Program-made: the position numbers and the translations under genes
Virus record (IMG/VR): IMGVR_UViG_3300042892_002114
Span: 1-64,000 of that record
Origin: a virus
Direction: 5' to 3' (one strand)
DNA length: 64,000 bases
The notes under the pieces: model-generated
What the model was told of the DNA's origin: nothing
Database searches by the model: none
What the model saw: only the letters and a program-made list of their open reading frames with translations
Shown: one piece after another, positions 23,681 to 32,529 of the stretch
Position numbering within the stretch: the first letter of the stretch is position 1
Layout of the letters: each line of letters begins with the position of its first letter

Positions 23681-25336
23681 TCACAGCAGCCATGTTAGGT
23701 CTTCTGTTTTGCTTTGACCAGCCACACCACTTGGACCACCAATGCTCATTTTCCAAGGATTGCTGTAAACTCCATAAGGATTATTACCAGATTTATGCAA
23801 TGCCACCATATTATTTTTTATCTGCTCACTTGAAGTGGAACCTATCTTTGATATTATAAGACGAGTAGATTCATCTGCTTCTTTTCTCAATCGCAATGCT
23901 ACATCTCTTATCCACAATCCAATAGCCATTGACAATACGAGGTCATCATTATAACCAGTCATGGCTTCTGCTTTTGCAGATGATCCACCGGTGTTTTTCC
24001 ATATGAATACATTCAGTTCTTCCAACAATCGCTTGCTGTGTATGATTACTTCTTTATTGCGAATATAACTTTCAAGCTTAGATATTAGAAGCGGTCTGGA
24101 CTTATTGGATGTGGTAAAGCCCGGTGTCATTTTGCGTTCTTCGGCATTTATCTTGTTTGTGGATTGAGATTCTACATCCACATATTGTAGGTCCGATGAA
24201 CTATAAAATAGATTTGGATAGTTGCTGTCTAATACAACTTGTATAACTGCCCATCCTACGTTGGCATTTTCTATAACAAGCAATGCTTGATTATATTCAG
24301 TTGCAATCGTCATAAGCAATCGAGCATAATCACTTGTGGGTATTTTTCCTTTATATTCTGCCACTTGTTCCATTGTTTCTATTTCCAAAACTTGACATGC
24401 ACTAAAGTCGGCGGCGTCTCCTCGACCAACGTCGGCACTTATCATATAACTCTTACCAGCTTCTGGATATTTGTATATCCACAATCCTTTGTCATGTCCT
24501 CGCTTTTCTGTTGGATCAATCGCGTGATTTTTTTCATACCATTCTAGTAGTGGAATATCAATAACGGTATTACCTGATGTGCTAAATTCACAATCACATT
24601 CTTGTGCCGCACCTTTTTCGCCGGACAACTTTGTTTGATCATCGCGCCATTTTTGATCGCGTTCTGGATGATGATTCCACGGTAAGCTAATGCGATTCAT
24701 GTTGTTTAGACCAGATTCACTTTCTGTCCACATTTTGTGAAACCAATTACCCACACCATTCGGTGTAGACAACACAACCGCTTTACCACCAGTAGCCAAT
24801 GTGTATTGTGAAGACAACCAGATTTCGTCGATATTGTCGATGAACGCAGCTTCGTCAATGATCAGCAAAGATGCGGCACCTGAACGACCGGCTGTACCCG
24901 CTGATGAAATAGCAACAATCTTGGAGCCGTTGGATAGTTTCAATGACAGTCGATTGTCTTCTGATTCTCGCAGTTTCAACCAACTTGGTAGATTGTCATT
25001 GGCAAAACGAACTTTGGTTACAATTGCTTTGGATGTTTCTTGAGTGATACTCAAACAAATAATTTCTTTGTTTTCATGAAACACCATGAGCCACAATGAA
25101 TATCCAGCAACTAGTGTAGTAATACCCATCTGACGACTCTTGAGAATAATATTTTGGTCATACTTTATCAAGTCGGCCAAAGTTTTGTCTTGAAATGGAT
25201 AAGTAAGAAATGGCAGTGTGCCGCGAATAGGATGTTGAATCTTCACATACTTCTTCATGAAGTATATTGGGTCTTTGGCACACTTTATATACTCTTCCCG
25301 AATTACATCTCTAATATTTTTTGTCGTATTAGACAT
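23681..25336 (-). CDS. 17: Terminase large subunit, gp17-like
   Basis: The 551-residue protein has the packaging ATPase and headful nuclease domains. Walker A is the T4-type KSRQMGITT (66-74) and Walker B is LLIIDEAAF (158-165, Asp161/Glu162). Motif III is VVLSTPNGVGNWF near 188-199. The RNase H-like nuclease shows SADVGRGDAADFSA (Asp302), a second acidic strand in LLVIENANVG and a third in GYNDDLVLSMAIG. It pumps DNA into the prohead through the portal and cuts concatemers. Length and order (17 then 20) match T4. Its ATG lies inside the end of the upstream gene by 8 bases. Confidence 0.95.
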   Translation of the reverse strand: MSNTTKNIRDVIREEYIKCAKDPIYFMKKYVKIQHPIRGTLPFLTYPFQDKTLADLIKYDQNIILKSRQMGITTLVAGYSLWLMVFHENKEIICLSITQETSKAIVTKVRFANDNLPSWLKLRESEDNRLSLKLSNGSKIVAISSAGTAGRSGAASLLIIDEAAFIDNIDEIWLSSQYTLATGGKAVVLSTPNGVGNWFHKMWTESESGLNNMNRISLPWNHHPERDQKWRDDQTKLSGEKGAAQECDCEFSTSGNTVIDIPLLEWYEKNHAIDPTEKRGHDKGLWIYKYPEAGKSYMISADVGRGDAADFSACQVLEIETMEQVAEYKGKIPTSDYARLLMTIATEYNQALLVIENANVGWAVIQVVLDSNYPNLFYSSSDLQYVDVESQSTNKINAEERKMTPGFTTSNKSRPLLISKLESYIRNKEVIIHSKRLLEELNVFIWKNTGGSSAKAEAMTGYNDDLVLSMAIGLWIRDVALRLRKEADESTRLIISKIGSTSSEQIKNNMVALHKSGNNPYGVYSNPWKMSIGGPSGVAGQSKTEDLTWLL

Positions 25337-25712
25337 AATTGTGAGGTTCGTATTTGGTATATAACGGATGTGTATAATTTGCCATTACAATGTCTGGTAT
25401 TTCATCATACACATATTTTCTAAATTGTGAAGCCGATGCATCAATAATCACACCCTCCACTTCCACCCAATCATGGTCTATGGTATATTCATCATTTACT
25501 TCATCTAATGGACTAATAAATTGATATGCCGCTGGTTCGTCCAACGTGAAATTACCTTCAATATGTTTGGCATTTATTCCACGACTTTTTAGTTCTTTGA
25601 CCAAATCTTTCGCGATAAACTCGCACATACCTTTTTCTGGGTATTTGTTCTTTACTCTGATTGCCAATCCTTCGATTATATCAGACTGGTGCAAGAACTG
25701 AGTCAATTTCAT
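25329..25712 (-). CDS. Hypothetical protein, possible transglutaminase/papain-like fold
   Basis: The 127-residue product has the spacing of a small Cys-His-Asp protease-like domain. CEFIAKDLVKELKSRG (Cys near residue 30 on a helix) is followed by DHDWVEVEGVIIDASASQF, in which His-x-Trp-Val-Glu and I-I-D-A supply candidate His and Asp. The first 14 residues, MKLTQFLHQSDIIE, end in I-I-E/G, matching the prohead-protease consensus. It is thus possibly a packaged enzyme, but activity and fold are guesses from pattern. It overlaps the terminase start by 8 bases and the upstream gene by 32 bases. Confidence 0.5.
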   Translation of the reverse strand: MKLTQFLHQSDIIEGLAIRVKNKYPEKGMCEFIAKDLVKELKSRGINAKHIEGNFTLDEPAAYQFISPLDEVNDEYTIDHDWVEVEGVIIDASASQFRKYVYDEIPDIVMANYTHPLYTKYEPHNYV

Positions 25713-26301
25713 TATTGATTTTCTTTAACTCCTTTTCGCCATCTTTTATTTTCTTCAAACAAGTTTTCCAATCTTTTTCAACAAGTGTAGTCAATTCAGC
25801 ACGCACATTATTATCCCATTCTTCAACAAATCCATTGGAATTGACATATGTTAGTTTCTTTGAGCTGTCTGATGCCAAATATTCTCTACTTTCTTTCAGT
25901 TTACGCTTTATATCTTTCAAGTAAGATAATTCATTTTCCAATAGTTTCTTGGTTTCGTATAACTTGAATTTTCCTTTGACACGCAGTTGAGTTTCTTCTT
26001 CAACCAAACAATCAAAGCATTTTTCAGTTTTGAAATACATTTTGCGATCAAGTTTTGAACCCCAACGAACCTCGGTTCCACAGCATTTACATTTATCGTT
26101 GGTTTCTATTCTAATGATGTCTGAAACTCTGGTTACTGCTGACGGACCATATTCTCTTTGTTCCCATTCTTTTCCACTGCTGTCTGTCCATCGTTCACCC
26201 GTTTTGCGAATGATAAACTTATCCTTATCGCCAGTATATCCTACTTTTATGTAGGGTCTTTCTCCCGCCAAATATGACTTAATTATATCCGTGTTTTTCA
26301 T
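25681..26301 (-). CDS. Hypothetical zinc-binding, coiled-coil protein upstream of terminase
   Basis: Of 206 residues, the middle contains CKCCGTEVRWGSKLDRKMYF then EKCFDCLVEEE, a four-Cys zinc-ribbon-like site at about 71-96. From residue 110 on it is predicted coiled-coil (KKLLENELSYLKDIKRKLKE). I recall similar unknown proteins in marine T4-like phages. T4 has the small terminase gene 16 just before 17, and a coiled coil would fit a terminase small subunit, but the zinc site is not typical. I make no functional call. AAAGG precedes the ATG by 8 bases. Confidence 0.55.
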   Translation of the reverse strand: MKNTDIIKSYLAGERPYIKVGYTGDKDKFIIRKTGERWTDSSGKEWEQREYGPSAVTRVSDIIRIETNDKCKCCGTEVRWGSKLDRKMYFKTEKCFDCLVEEETQLRVKGKFKLYETKKLLENELSYLKDIKRKLKESREYLASDSSKKLTYVNSNGFVEEWDNNVRAELTTLVEKDWKTCLKKIKDGEKELKKINNEIDSVLAPV

Positions 26302-26327
26302 AATGTTATAACCTTTTGTATATATAT

Positions 26328-26361
26328 AAATGTTCGCTTCATTTATTCTTTGCGAACATTT
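26328..26361 (-). terminator. Perfect 10-bp hairpin after the nucleotidyltransferase gene
   Basis: AAATGTTCGC (26328-26337) and GCGAACATTT (26352-26361) are exact inverted repeats around a 14-base loop. The hairpin starts 2 bases beyond the stop codon of the 1306-residue gene and fills much of the 61-base gap before the zinc-protein gene. On the minus strand it is followed by ATATATATA rather than a T-run, so it may be a weak terminator, a 3' end stabiliser or a processing site. Confidence 0.5.
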
Positions 26362-26362
26362 A

Positions 26363-29300
26363 TTATATGGATATTCCTAAAATCGTTTTGGCTGCTTTTT
26401 GTATTGGAGCATATTCTGCTGATTCCAACCCCGCTTGAGTCAAACCTTCCTTGGCTCTTTCCAGTGCTTTGACTTGAACATCTTTTGGTAGAGTCTTCAT
26501 GAGTGTCAGCAATCCAACATAACTTCTGAAGTTTTCAACATCTTGACCACTTGGCTTGCGTTTAAAAATAAGCTCAAATACTTTATTTACGCTGTTGATA
26601 CGATCTTCTGGTTTGCTTTCGCTGGCAGCAATGTCGGTATAAACATCCACCTTTTTACCTTGATAGTCCATATTCTTAGCCACAAGGCGATATGCCTTGC
26701 GCACACCGGCATGACCAGAACCGCTTGTATTGAGAGTATATTCTGCTGGTAGAGCATGTGTAGCATTGACTGATACAACACTCTTGCCTTTGGCATCAAC
26801 CAAACTCTTCAACTGACCAGATTGTATCTTGAGTGCAGTTGAGTTGGTGACATACACCGCATTTGGCAGTGCGGTTGCTGCTCGTGTCAGACCGCGTAAT
26901 AAAATAGCTCCTGCTAATCCTTTGATGCCAGTCGTCAAATCTTGCCATGGAGAATCTTTAATAAACTTGTTCCACTCAGATGGCTTTTCATAGCCTTGAG
27001 GGTCCAATGTCATTTCATCTCCTTCAAAGTCGATTTGAACAACCTGTTTTACCGGAGAATAATACCACAATGTGACTGTTTGACCTGCCAAAGCACGTTG
27101 ATTTTTTGTACGACCAACATAATGAAAATTTTTACTAACTTTATTTTTTGGTGTTGCTTTCCATTCAACTTGCTTGTCATCAATACTGTCCAAATATGCT
27201 TCCATTGTGTCCAATTTTTCTTTTGGCACAATCACATCAATATCTCCAAAAGCAGATTTGTATTTAGCCAAATCTTTATATTTTGCATCGCCGCTCATTA
27301 GATATTGAGAACTGCCGTTGAACACAAACCCATTTTCAATATATGGATTGTTCTTTTTCCAAAAACCTACCTTACTATTCAGTGCATATATAAGTTCCTT
27401 CACATCACCAGATACAGCAGAACGAATGTCTTTGCCTTGTGGATCAACAATCCTGAGTTTTGTGGTGGCTTGGGCTGGTTGACCATTTACGGTCTTTGAC
27501 GTTTTGTCATCTACAGCAGCAACAGATTGACCAGACTCGGTCAATGATGCAATTGCTTCTCTGATTAGTTGCTTGGCTAGTTCTATACCAAGATTTGCGT
27601 CGTGTTTTATTTTTTCAATATTTTTCATAGCTTCTGGTGTTTCTGCTTTTTCTAATTTTTTTGCAGTGCTGGCCGATTTCATATTTTTTATGAATGTATC
27701 CAGCACATATTTTACAAATTCTTCTCTGGATTTAAATGTTGTTCCATTCTTTGATACAACAACTCCTTTATCAAATGCTCTGTTATTATCAAGTGCTTTA
27801 CTCAAAGCAACCACGGTTTCGCATTTTTTCTTTAATGATGGATCGTTTGCATCCAATCCATAATAACCTTGTAATACTGATGAATTTACTTTTGAAACAC
27901 CAGCAAGATTGCCATAGAACTTCAATATATCCAAAAATACTTGATTTGGATTAAAGAACACAGGCTTTGAGTTTGTTTTGATCAGAGATGACGCAACCTT
28001 GCCATCTATCGTATTTATATATGGATTGGTGTTTGATCCCAACACAACATTAAGAGCATCGGATAATGCACTCAATAGATTTCCAGTAACAAATCCTTTT
28101 AGTCCTTTTTCCGGAGTTGTTCTAATTTTTGTCCATTCCGATGATACTTTATATGACAAAACCAAATCAACTTGAATTTTTTCACCACCAACGTTGAATA
28201 TTAAATATCCTGTACCAAAGTCTTTATCTTGAAAGTTTGGATATATATAACTTGGTTTTTTTTCTTGAATAAACTGGATAATCTTTTCTGAATACTTTTT
28301 ATTAGATGCTAGTTGTGATGTTCTATCATTAGTTTCTTCTGGTAATATAATTTGAATATCTATATCACCATATTCTACACCATCTTTTTCTAAATCTTGT
28401 TTATAATACATTGCTGAACCTACCGGTCCATTGGATTCTATTGGAGGAAGATTTGAATATGCATTGAATTCTGAAACAAATTTATCCATTGCACTCAAAA
28501 TATTTAACACTTTCTTTGGAGTTATAATAGTTGATTGTGTAGAAGTAGATCTCCAACCGCCTTCACCAAACATTTCTTTTTCTATTTCATTTACAACTTC
28601 CTCAGCAAAGTTTATATATGGATTAACTTCTGATACCGGCTCTGGCTTGTTTGCTATGAGAGTATTCCAAATTTCTTCTTTGTCTTTGTTGCCGACCGGT
28701 GGAAGATTTTTCAAGAATGATTCTTTATCATTGTTCATCAAAAATTCACGCATTTTTGTGCCACTTACATTCACTGTAGCAGTTCTTTCTACACCAATTT
28801 TTTTAATTTTATTAGCAGCCAACAACTCTGGATACTTTTTTAAATCTTCATCTTTGAAGTTTATTTCAACATCATCTTTGTCAGAATACAAATTTATGGT
28901 TGGCATATCTGCGGCATCTTGAGTCAATCTTTGTTCCAACCACGCAAGTTCATGCATAATGGCCCGAACTGGAGAATCAACAAACTTTACTTTTACATTC
29001 TTTGGCAAAGATGGAATAAACACATCACTCCATAGTTTTACAAAGTCATCTCCCTTTATAGGAAACTCACCCTTCTTTATTCTATCGGAAGATGATGTAT
29101 AAACAATGACTCGATCATTTTCATTGGCTGCTTTTTCAATAAGCTTCCAGTGACCAATGTGCAGTGGCTTGCCAGCAATTGGAATAAGACCAAGAGTTTT
29201 GTTGGTTGATCCCAACAACCCTTGTTTGGATGTCATCAAACGAATCGTATCATGAATATCATCTTTGATTTGAACAATGTTCTTTTTGTTGCCAGCAATC

Positions 29301-30283
29301 TGTTGTAGAGCATCAAAGAACTTCTTTAACTTTGGTTGATTCTTAGCAACATAAAAATTTGAATCTGAAATAACATCTTCTTCGGATTTTCCTTCAGTAC
29401 CAATTGCGGCAAAAATATTTTGTATCAATGCTCTGATTTGTTGAAAGTATGCTGAAGCGGCTTCTGGTTCAAGTTTATATGCGTCCTTCTTTGCACCACG
29501 AACTCCAGCATCATATTGATCGGCTTGCACCAACTTGAAGAACTCTCCATTATCAAGCTTCATTACCACACCTTCTGTTGTGCCACCCAATGTAGATGGA
29601 ACAGCCAAAATAGCCTCCGAAAATTTTGTTACAACATCAGTCGGATTGGTCCAATCAACATTTGTTAGTTTTGATCCAAACAACGGATTCTTCAGCAGAT
29701 TTTCCTTGCTGAGTTTTCCCTGAAAGAAGATAGGAAATGATGATATTTCCAACAAGTCTGCCATCTTGTTCACAGATTTGTAGTCTGTTATTTCTTGTTT
29801 CGGAATGGTATGCAAATCTCCGCCAACCACACGATACTGCACTTCACCATAACTTCTTAAAAACAAGCCACCCTTGTTGACATATGTACGAGTCAAAGTG
29901 TCTTTGTTTTGAGCAAACTCAACGCTAAACTCAGTACTCTTTGGAATGCTGTTAATCTTATTGTTTATCTTAGACAAATGATCAAATATCATGGAATATT
30001 GACCAATGCCAACAGAAGATTGGGATATATCACCCTTTTCTTTATCATTCAAATGAGCAAACTCTTTGGCATACAACACAGTTCCTTTGTATGCCACAAC
30101 CCAATTCTTGGTATAATCTGCTTTATCAACTTGCTGTGTACGCACCAATGTCAGTTTTGTTCCATCCACCTTTTCGGTGATGACCATGTTCTGACTTAGT
30201 ATTTCATTGGCTCTTTTTAGACGCAGTGACTCTGTTTTTGGTTCAAAAATATACTTTTTTAGGTTTTTTATAGAAATGTCCAT
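26363..30283 (-). CDS. Four-domain nucleotidyltransferase protein (ligase-like, NMNAT-like, two pol-beta-like)
   Basis: This 1306-residue protein carries four distinct nucleotidyl-transfer signatures. (1) Residues 30-255 look like a DNA/RNA ligase core: EKVDG (Lys38), FSVEFAQN (119-126), TEGVVMK (236-242), FFKLVQ (248-253). (2) Residues 362-520 look like a cytidylyltransferase/NMN adenylyltransferase: LGLIPIAGKPLHIGHWKLI with the H-x-G-H at 375-378, and NVSGTKMREF (505-514) as the ISSTxxR-type motif. (3) Residues 615-715 form a polymerase-beta-type domain: VGS, GDIDI (Asp640/Asp642), QVDLVL (Asp706). (4) Residues 985-1090 form a second one: NGSS, GDIDVIV (Asp1014/Asp1016), QIDFEG (Asp1085). 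Acidic leader-like helices (LAKQLIREAI) lie between them. No signal peptide or transmembrane helix is seen. Substrates are unknown; RNA repair or NAD metabolism are possibilities. Confidence 0.75.
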   Translation of the reverse strand: MDISIKNLKKYIFEPKTESLRLKRANEILSQNMVITEKVDGTKLTLVRTQQVDKADYTKNWVVAYKGTVLYAKEFAHLNDKEKGDISQSSVGIGQYSMIFDHLSKINNKINSIPKSTEFSVEFAQNKDTLTRTYVNKGGLFLRSYGEVQYRVVGGDLHTIPKQEITDYKSVNKMADLLEISSFPIFFQGKLSKENLLKNPLFGSKLTNVDWTNPTDVVTKFSEAILAVPSTLGGTTEGVVMKLDNGEFFKLVQADQYDAGVRGAKKDAYKLEPEAASAYFQQIRALIQNIFAAIGTEGKSEEDVISDSNFYVAKNQPKLKKFFDALQQIAGNKKNIVQIKDDIHDTIRLMTSKQGLLGSTNKTLGLIPIAGKPLHIGHWKLIEKAANENDRVIVYTSSSDRIKKGEFPIKGDDFVKLWSDVFIPSLPKNVKVKFVDSPVRAIMHELAWLEQRLTQDAADMPTINLYSDKDDVEINFKDEDLKKYPELLAANKIKKIGVERTATVNVSGTKMREFLMNNDKESFLKNLPPVGNKDKEEIWNTLIANKPEPVSEVNPYINFAEEVVNEIEKEMFGEGGWRSTSTQSTIITPKKVLNILSAMDKFVSEFNAYSNLPPIESNGPVGSAMYYKQDLEKDGVEYGDIDIQIILPEETNDRTSQLASNKKYSEKIIQFIQEKKPSYIYPNFQDKDFGTGYLIFNVGGEKIQVDLVLSYKVSSEWTKIRTTPEKGLKGFVTGNLLSALSDALNVVLGSNTNPYINTIDGKVASSLIKTNSKPVFFNPNQVFLDILKFYGNLAGVSKVNSSVLQGYYGLDANDPSLKKKCETVVALSKALDNNRAFDKGVVVSKNGTTFKSREEFVKYVLDTFIKNMKSASTAKKLEKAETPEAMKNIEKIKHDANLGIELAKQLIREAIASLTESGQSVAAVDDKTSKTVNGQPAQATTKLRIVDPQGKDIRSAVSGDVKELIYALNSKVGFWKKNNPYIENGFVFNGSSQYLMSGDAKYKDLAKYKSAFGDIDVIVPKEKLDTMEAYLDSIDDKQVEWKATPKNKVSKNFHYVGRTKNQRALAGQTVTLWYYSPVKQVVQIDFEGDEMTLDPQGYEKPSEWNKFIKDSPWQDLTTGIKGLAGAILLRGLTRAATALPNAVYVTNSTALKIQSGQLKSLVDAKGKSVVSVNATHALPAEYTLNTSGSGHAGVRKAYRLVAKNMDYQGKKVDVYTDIAASESKPEDRINSVNKVFELIFKRKPSGQDVENFRSYVGLLTLMKTLPKDVQVKALERAKEGLTQAGLESAEYAPIQKAAKTILGISI

Positions 30284-30309
30284 GCTTATAAGTATATATC
30301 ACCGGTTTA

Positions 30310-32445
30310 TTATATCAATTTTTTGACTTGTTTCAATACCATATCTGCTGATATTTCCTTGGAACATTCAAAGTTTTTGTTCCTTGGGCACCAAAACCAA
30401 TCATTGCGACTAAACTTGCAGGACATATCGTTCCAACAACCATTACAGACACTTTCATTGATTACTCTATATTCAGTATGAAACTCGCACAGACTCTTGG
30501 TAAATCCACTGATCAACACCACGGGCTTGCCCACGGCCCATGCCAACCAACTCAAACCAGAGCTTAGTCCAATAAAGAACTGTGCGCCTGCTATTTGAGC
30601 CATGCGTTCGTCCAGTGTAAAGTCGCCAGTTTTATCCACACAACCTTCTGGCATATAATTCATACTTTTGTCTACGCCAAAACTATTGTGTCGGTCAATG
30701 CACCATACTTCATATCCATTGCTCTTTAGATAATCCACCACGGTCTTCCATCCAGTTTTATTGTTCCAATACTTTGCTTGACAAGTACTTTGAGTAGCAA
30801 TACACACATATTTCTTCTTTACATTTTTATACTTATTGGCATCAAAAGTAATCTTTGGTTTGTATTCTATATTGGTCAAACCTAGTATGGTTGTGGCAAT
30901 TGAACATAGATTGAGCAACCTTGGGTCGGTTGGAATATGATTCTTGGTATTTTCTCCATCAAAACATCCAATCTTGTATTTAGCATAATATGGATCTGTA
31001 TACACATCCACTGCCAAAAATTTTATATTTGGATAATTCTTCTCAAACATTGGACGAAGTACTTTATTAAACACTGCACATTCCATTATACATTGATGTT
31101 TCTTCTGAAACTCATCAACAGCACCAATCCACGCCAACAAATCTCCTAAACTTTCACTGTCCAATACAACTTTAACTTTTTTATTTTTTGGATCAAATGT
31201 GTGTTTTTCTACCAATACATCATAACCATCTGATATGTCATATACCTCAACCACCCACTTGTTGAAATACTTTGTGGAAGTTGATGCCCACATATTATTT
31301 TTAAGTTTCGTTTCATATACAACATGACCTGTATGAAAATCAATAAACTTGATCTTATAACTCTTGTCAACTGGACCGGGTATATCTACCTTAGCACCAT
31401 CATCAAAAGTTATTTTAATTTTGTTTTCTGGTTTCTTTGGCTCTTTGTATACCACGTCTGTATTTTTATAACTATCAATCAACTGATTACCAAAAATACA
31501 TTCACAATATTCGCTGTATAGTTTGGCTAAGTCATGTACTCTGTTGCTGTACGAATTTTCTTTGGCATTTTCCAATGCGGCATTTCTATATGCTTTATAA
31601 TTTAATCTCACATCTTCAATACCATGAATTGCTTCAGATATGTCACGTGAAGTAACAACCATACCTTTGTATTTTTTTTCTTCAAACGTACCAACCACTG
31701 GCAACCCACATGCCATTGCTTCTAATAATGTGAGGTTTGGATGACCAGCCTCTAGTTCAGAGAAGTGTAAAAATATATCATGACTGTTATATAACTCAAT
31801 GAGCGACTTTTCATCCAAGTCATATAACTTGGTCAACTGTTCATAGTTGTTGAGTTCGGGATCGAGTGTTTTGAAGAAGTTATCGTTGTTACGCGGACCA
31901 GCAATTGTCAGCGGTAGTCCCAACTGTTTGGCTGCTTGAATTGCAATAGCAAACCCTTTACGGTCTTTGCTTTGGTCATTAGCATATCCATTGTTGGCTA
32001 CGCACAACAACTTTGGACTGCTGCTCATCTCTCTTGTTTTGTATGTAAAGACATCTGTATTGACGGCGTGAGAAAAGTAACGCAACTTTTTGCTGCCAAA
32101 ATATGGTATCAAAAACTTACATGGTGACAAAGAAAACACACTATTTTCAATTGCTTTAAAATTTTCTTTATACACATGCGATTCTTTGCCATACAAAAAT
32201 GCGTGATGATCATGAATGCTAAAGATGTATGGAACACCGCGTTCATGAAGCATATTGGCGAGATTGGCCACGTGTACATGCACAACCATACTTTCATCAT
32301 ATTTAACATCATTGAGATATTTTATCTCATTACGGATGTTCAGCTTGTTCAATTCAAGATGATAATCCCAGATAATTTTTTCGATTGCACCCCACCCATT
32401 TGGTGGAATTGATATAAGTCCCGGCGTAATATTGATTATTTTCAT
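30310..32445 (-). CDS. Two-domain glycosyltransferase: GT4-type plus TibC-like O-heptosyltransferase
   Basis: Residues 1-330 form a GT4 glycosyltransferase: PPNGWGAIEKIIWDYHLEL at the N-terminus, LLCVANNGYANDQSKDRKGF in the middle, and LTLLEAMACGLPVVGTFEEK as the donor-binding E-x7-E region. Residues 400-711 resemble autotransporter heptosyltransferases of the TibC/BAHT type: SLGDLLAWIGAVDEFQKKH, FFIGLSSGLSWLAWAVGKPV, and a C-terminal Cys cluster (CNGCWND, then FWCPRNKNFEC; Cys667, 670, 686, 694) like the iron-binding site of that family. Known members transfer heptose from ADP-heptose to Ser of autotransporters. Fusion in a phage suggests building a glycan on a virion or host-surface protein; the acceptor is unknown. 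It is the last gene of the glycan island. Confidence 0.8.
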   Translation of the reverse strand: MKIINITPGLISIPPNGWGAIEKIIWDYHLELNKLNIRNEIKYLNDVKYDESMVVHVHVANLANMLHERGVPYIFSIHDHHAFLYGKESHVYKENFKAIENSVFSLSPCKFLIPYFGSKKLRYFSHAVNTDVFTYKTREMSSSPKLLCVANNGYANDQSKDRKGFAIAIQAAKQLGLPLTIAGPRNNDNFFKTLDPELNNYEQLTKLYDLDEKSLIELYNSHDIFLHFSELEAGHPNLTLLEAMACGLPVVGTFEEKKYKGMVVTSRDISEAIHGIEDVRLNYKAYRNAALENAKENSYSNRVHDLAKLYSEYCECIFGNQLIDSYKNTDVVYKEPKKPENKIKITFDDGAKVDIPGPVDKSYKIKFIDFHTGHVVYETKLKNNMWASTSTKYFNKWVVEVYDISDGYDVLVEKHTFDPKNKKVKVVLDSESLGDLLAWIGAVDEFQKKHQCIMECAVFNKVLRPMFEKNYPNIKFLAVDVYTDPYYAKYKIGCFDGENTKNHIPTDPRLLNLCSIATTILGLTNIEYKPKITFDANKYKNVKKKYVCIATQSTCQAKYWNNKTGWKTVVDYLKSNGYEVWCIDRHNSFGVDKSMNYMPEGCVDKTGDFTLDERMAQIAGAQFFIGLSSGLSWLAWAVGKPVVLISGFTKSLCEFHTEYRVINESVCNGCWNDMSCKFSRNDWFWCPRNKNFECSKEISADMVLKQVKKLI

Positions 32446-32529
32446 TTTAAATTCTTTCTATCCAATTTGGTGTAGTCACCGTATTTGTATCAGTGTATAT
32501 ATTTAAAGTTTTGTTTGATGTCAAGTATT

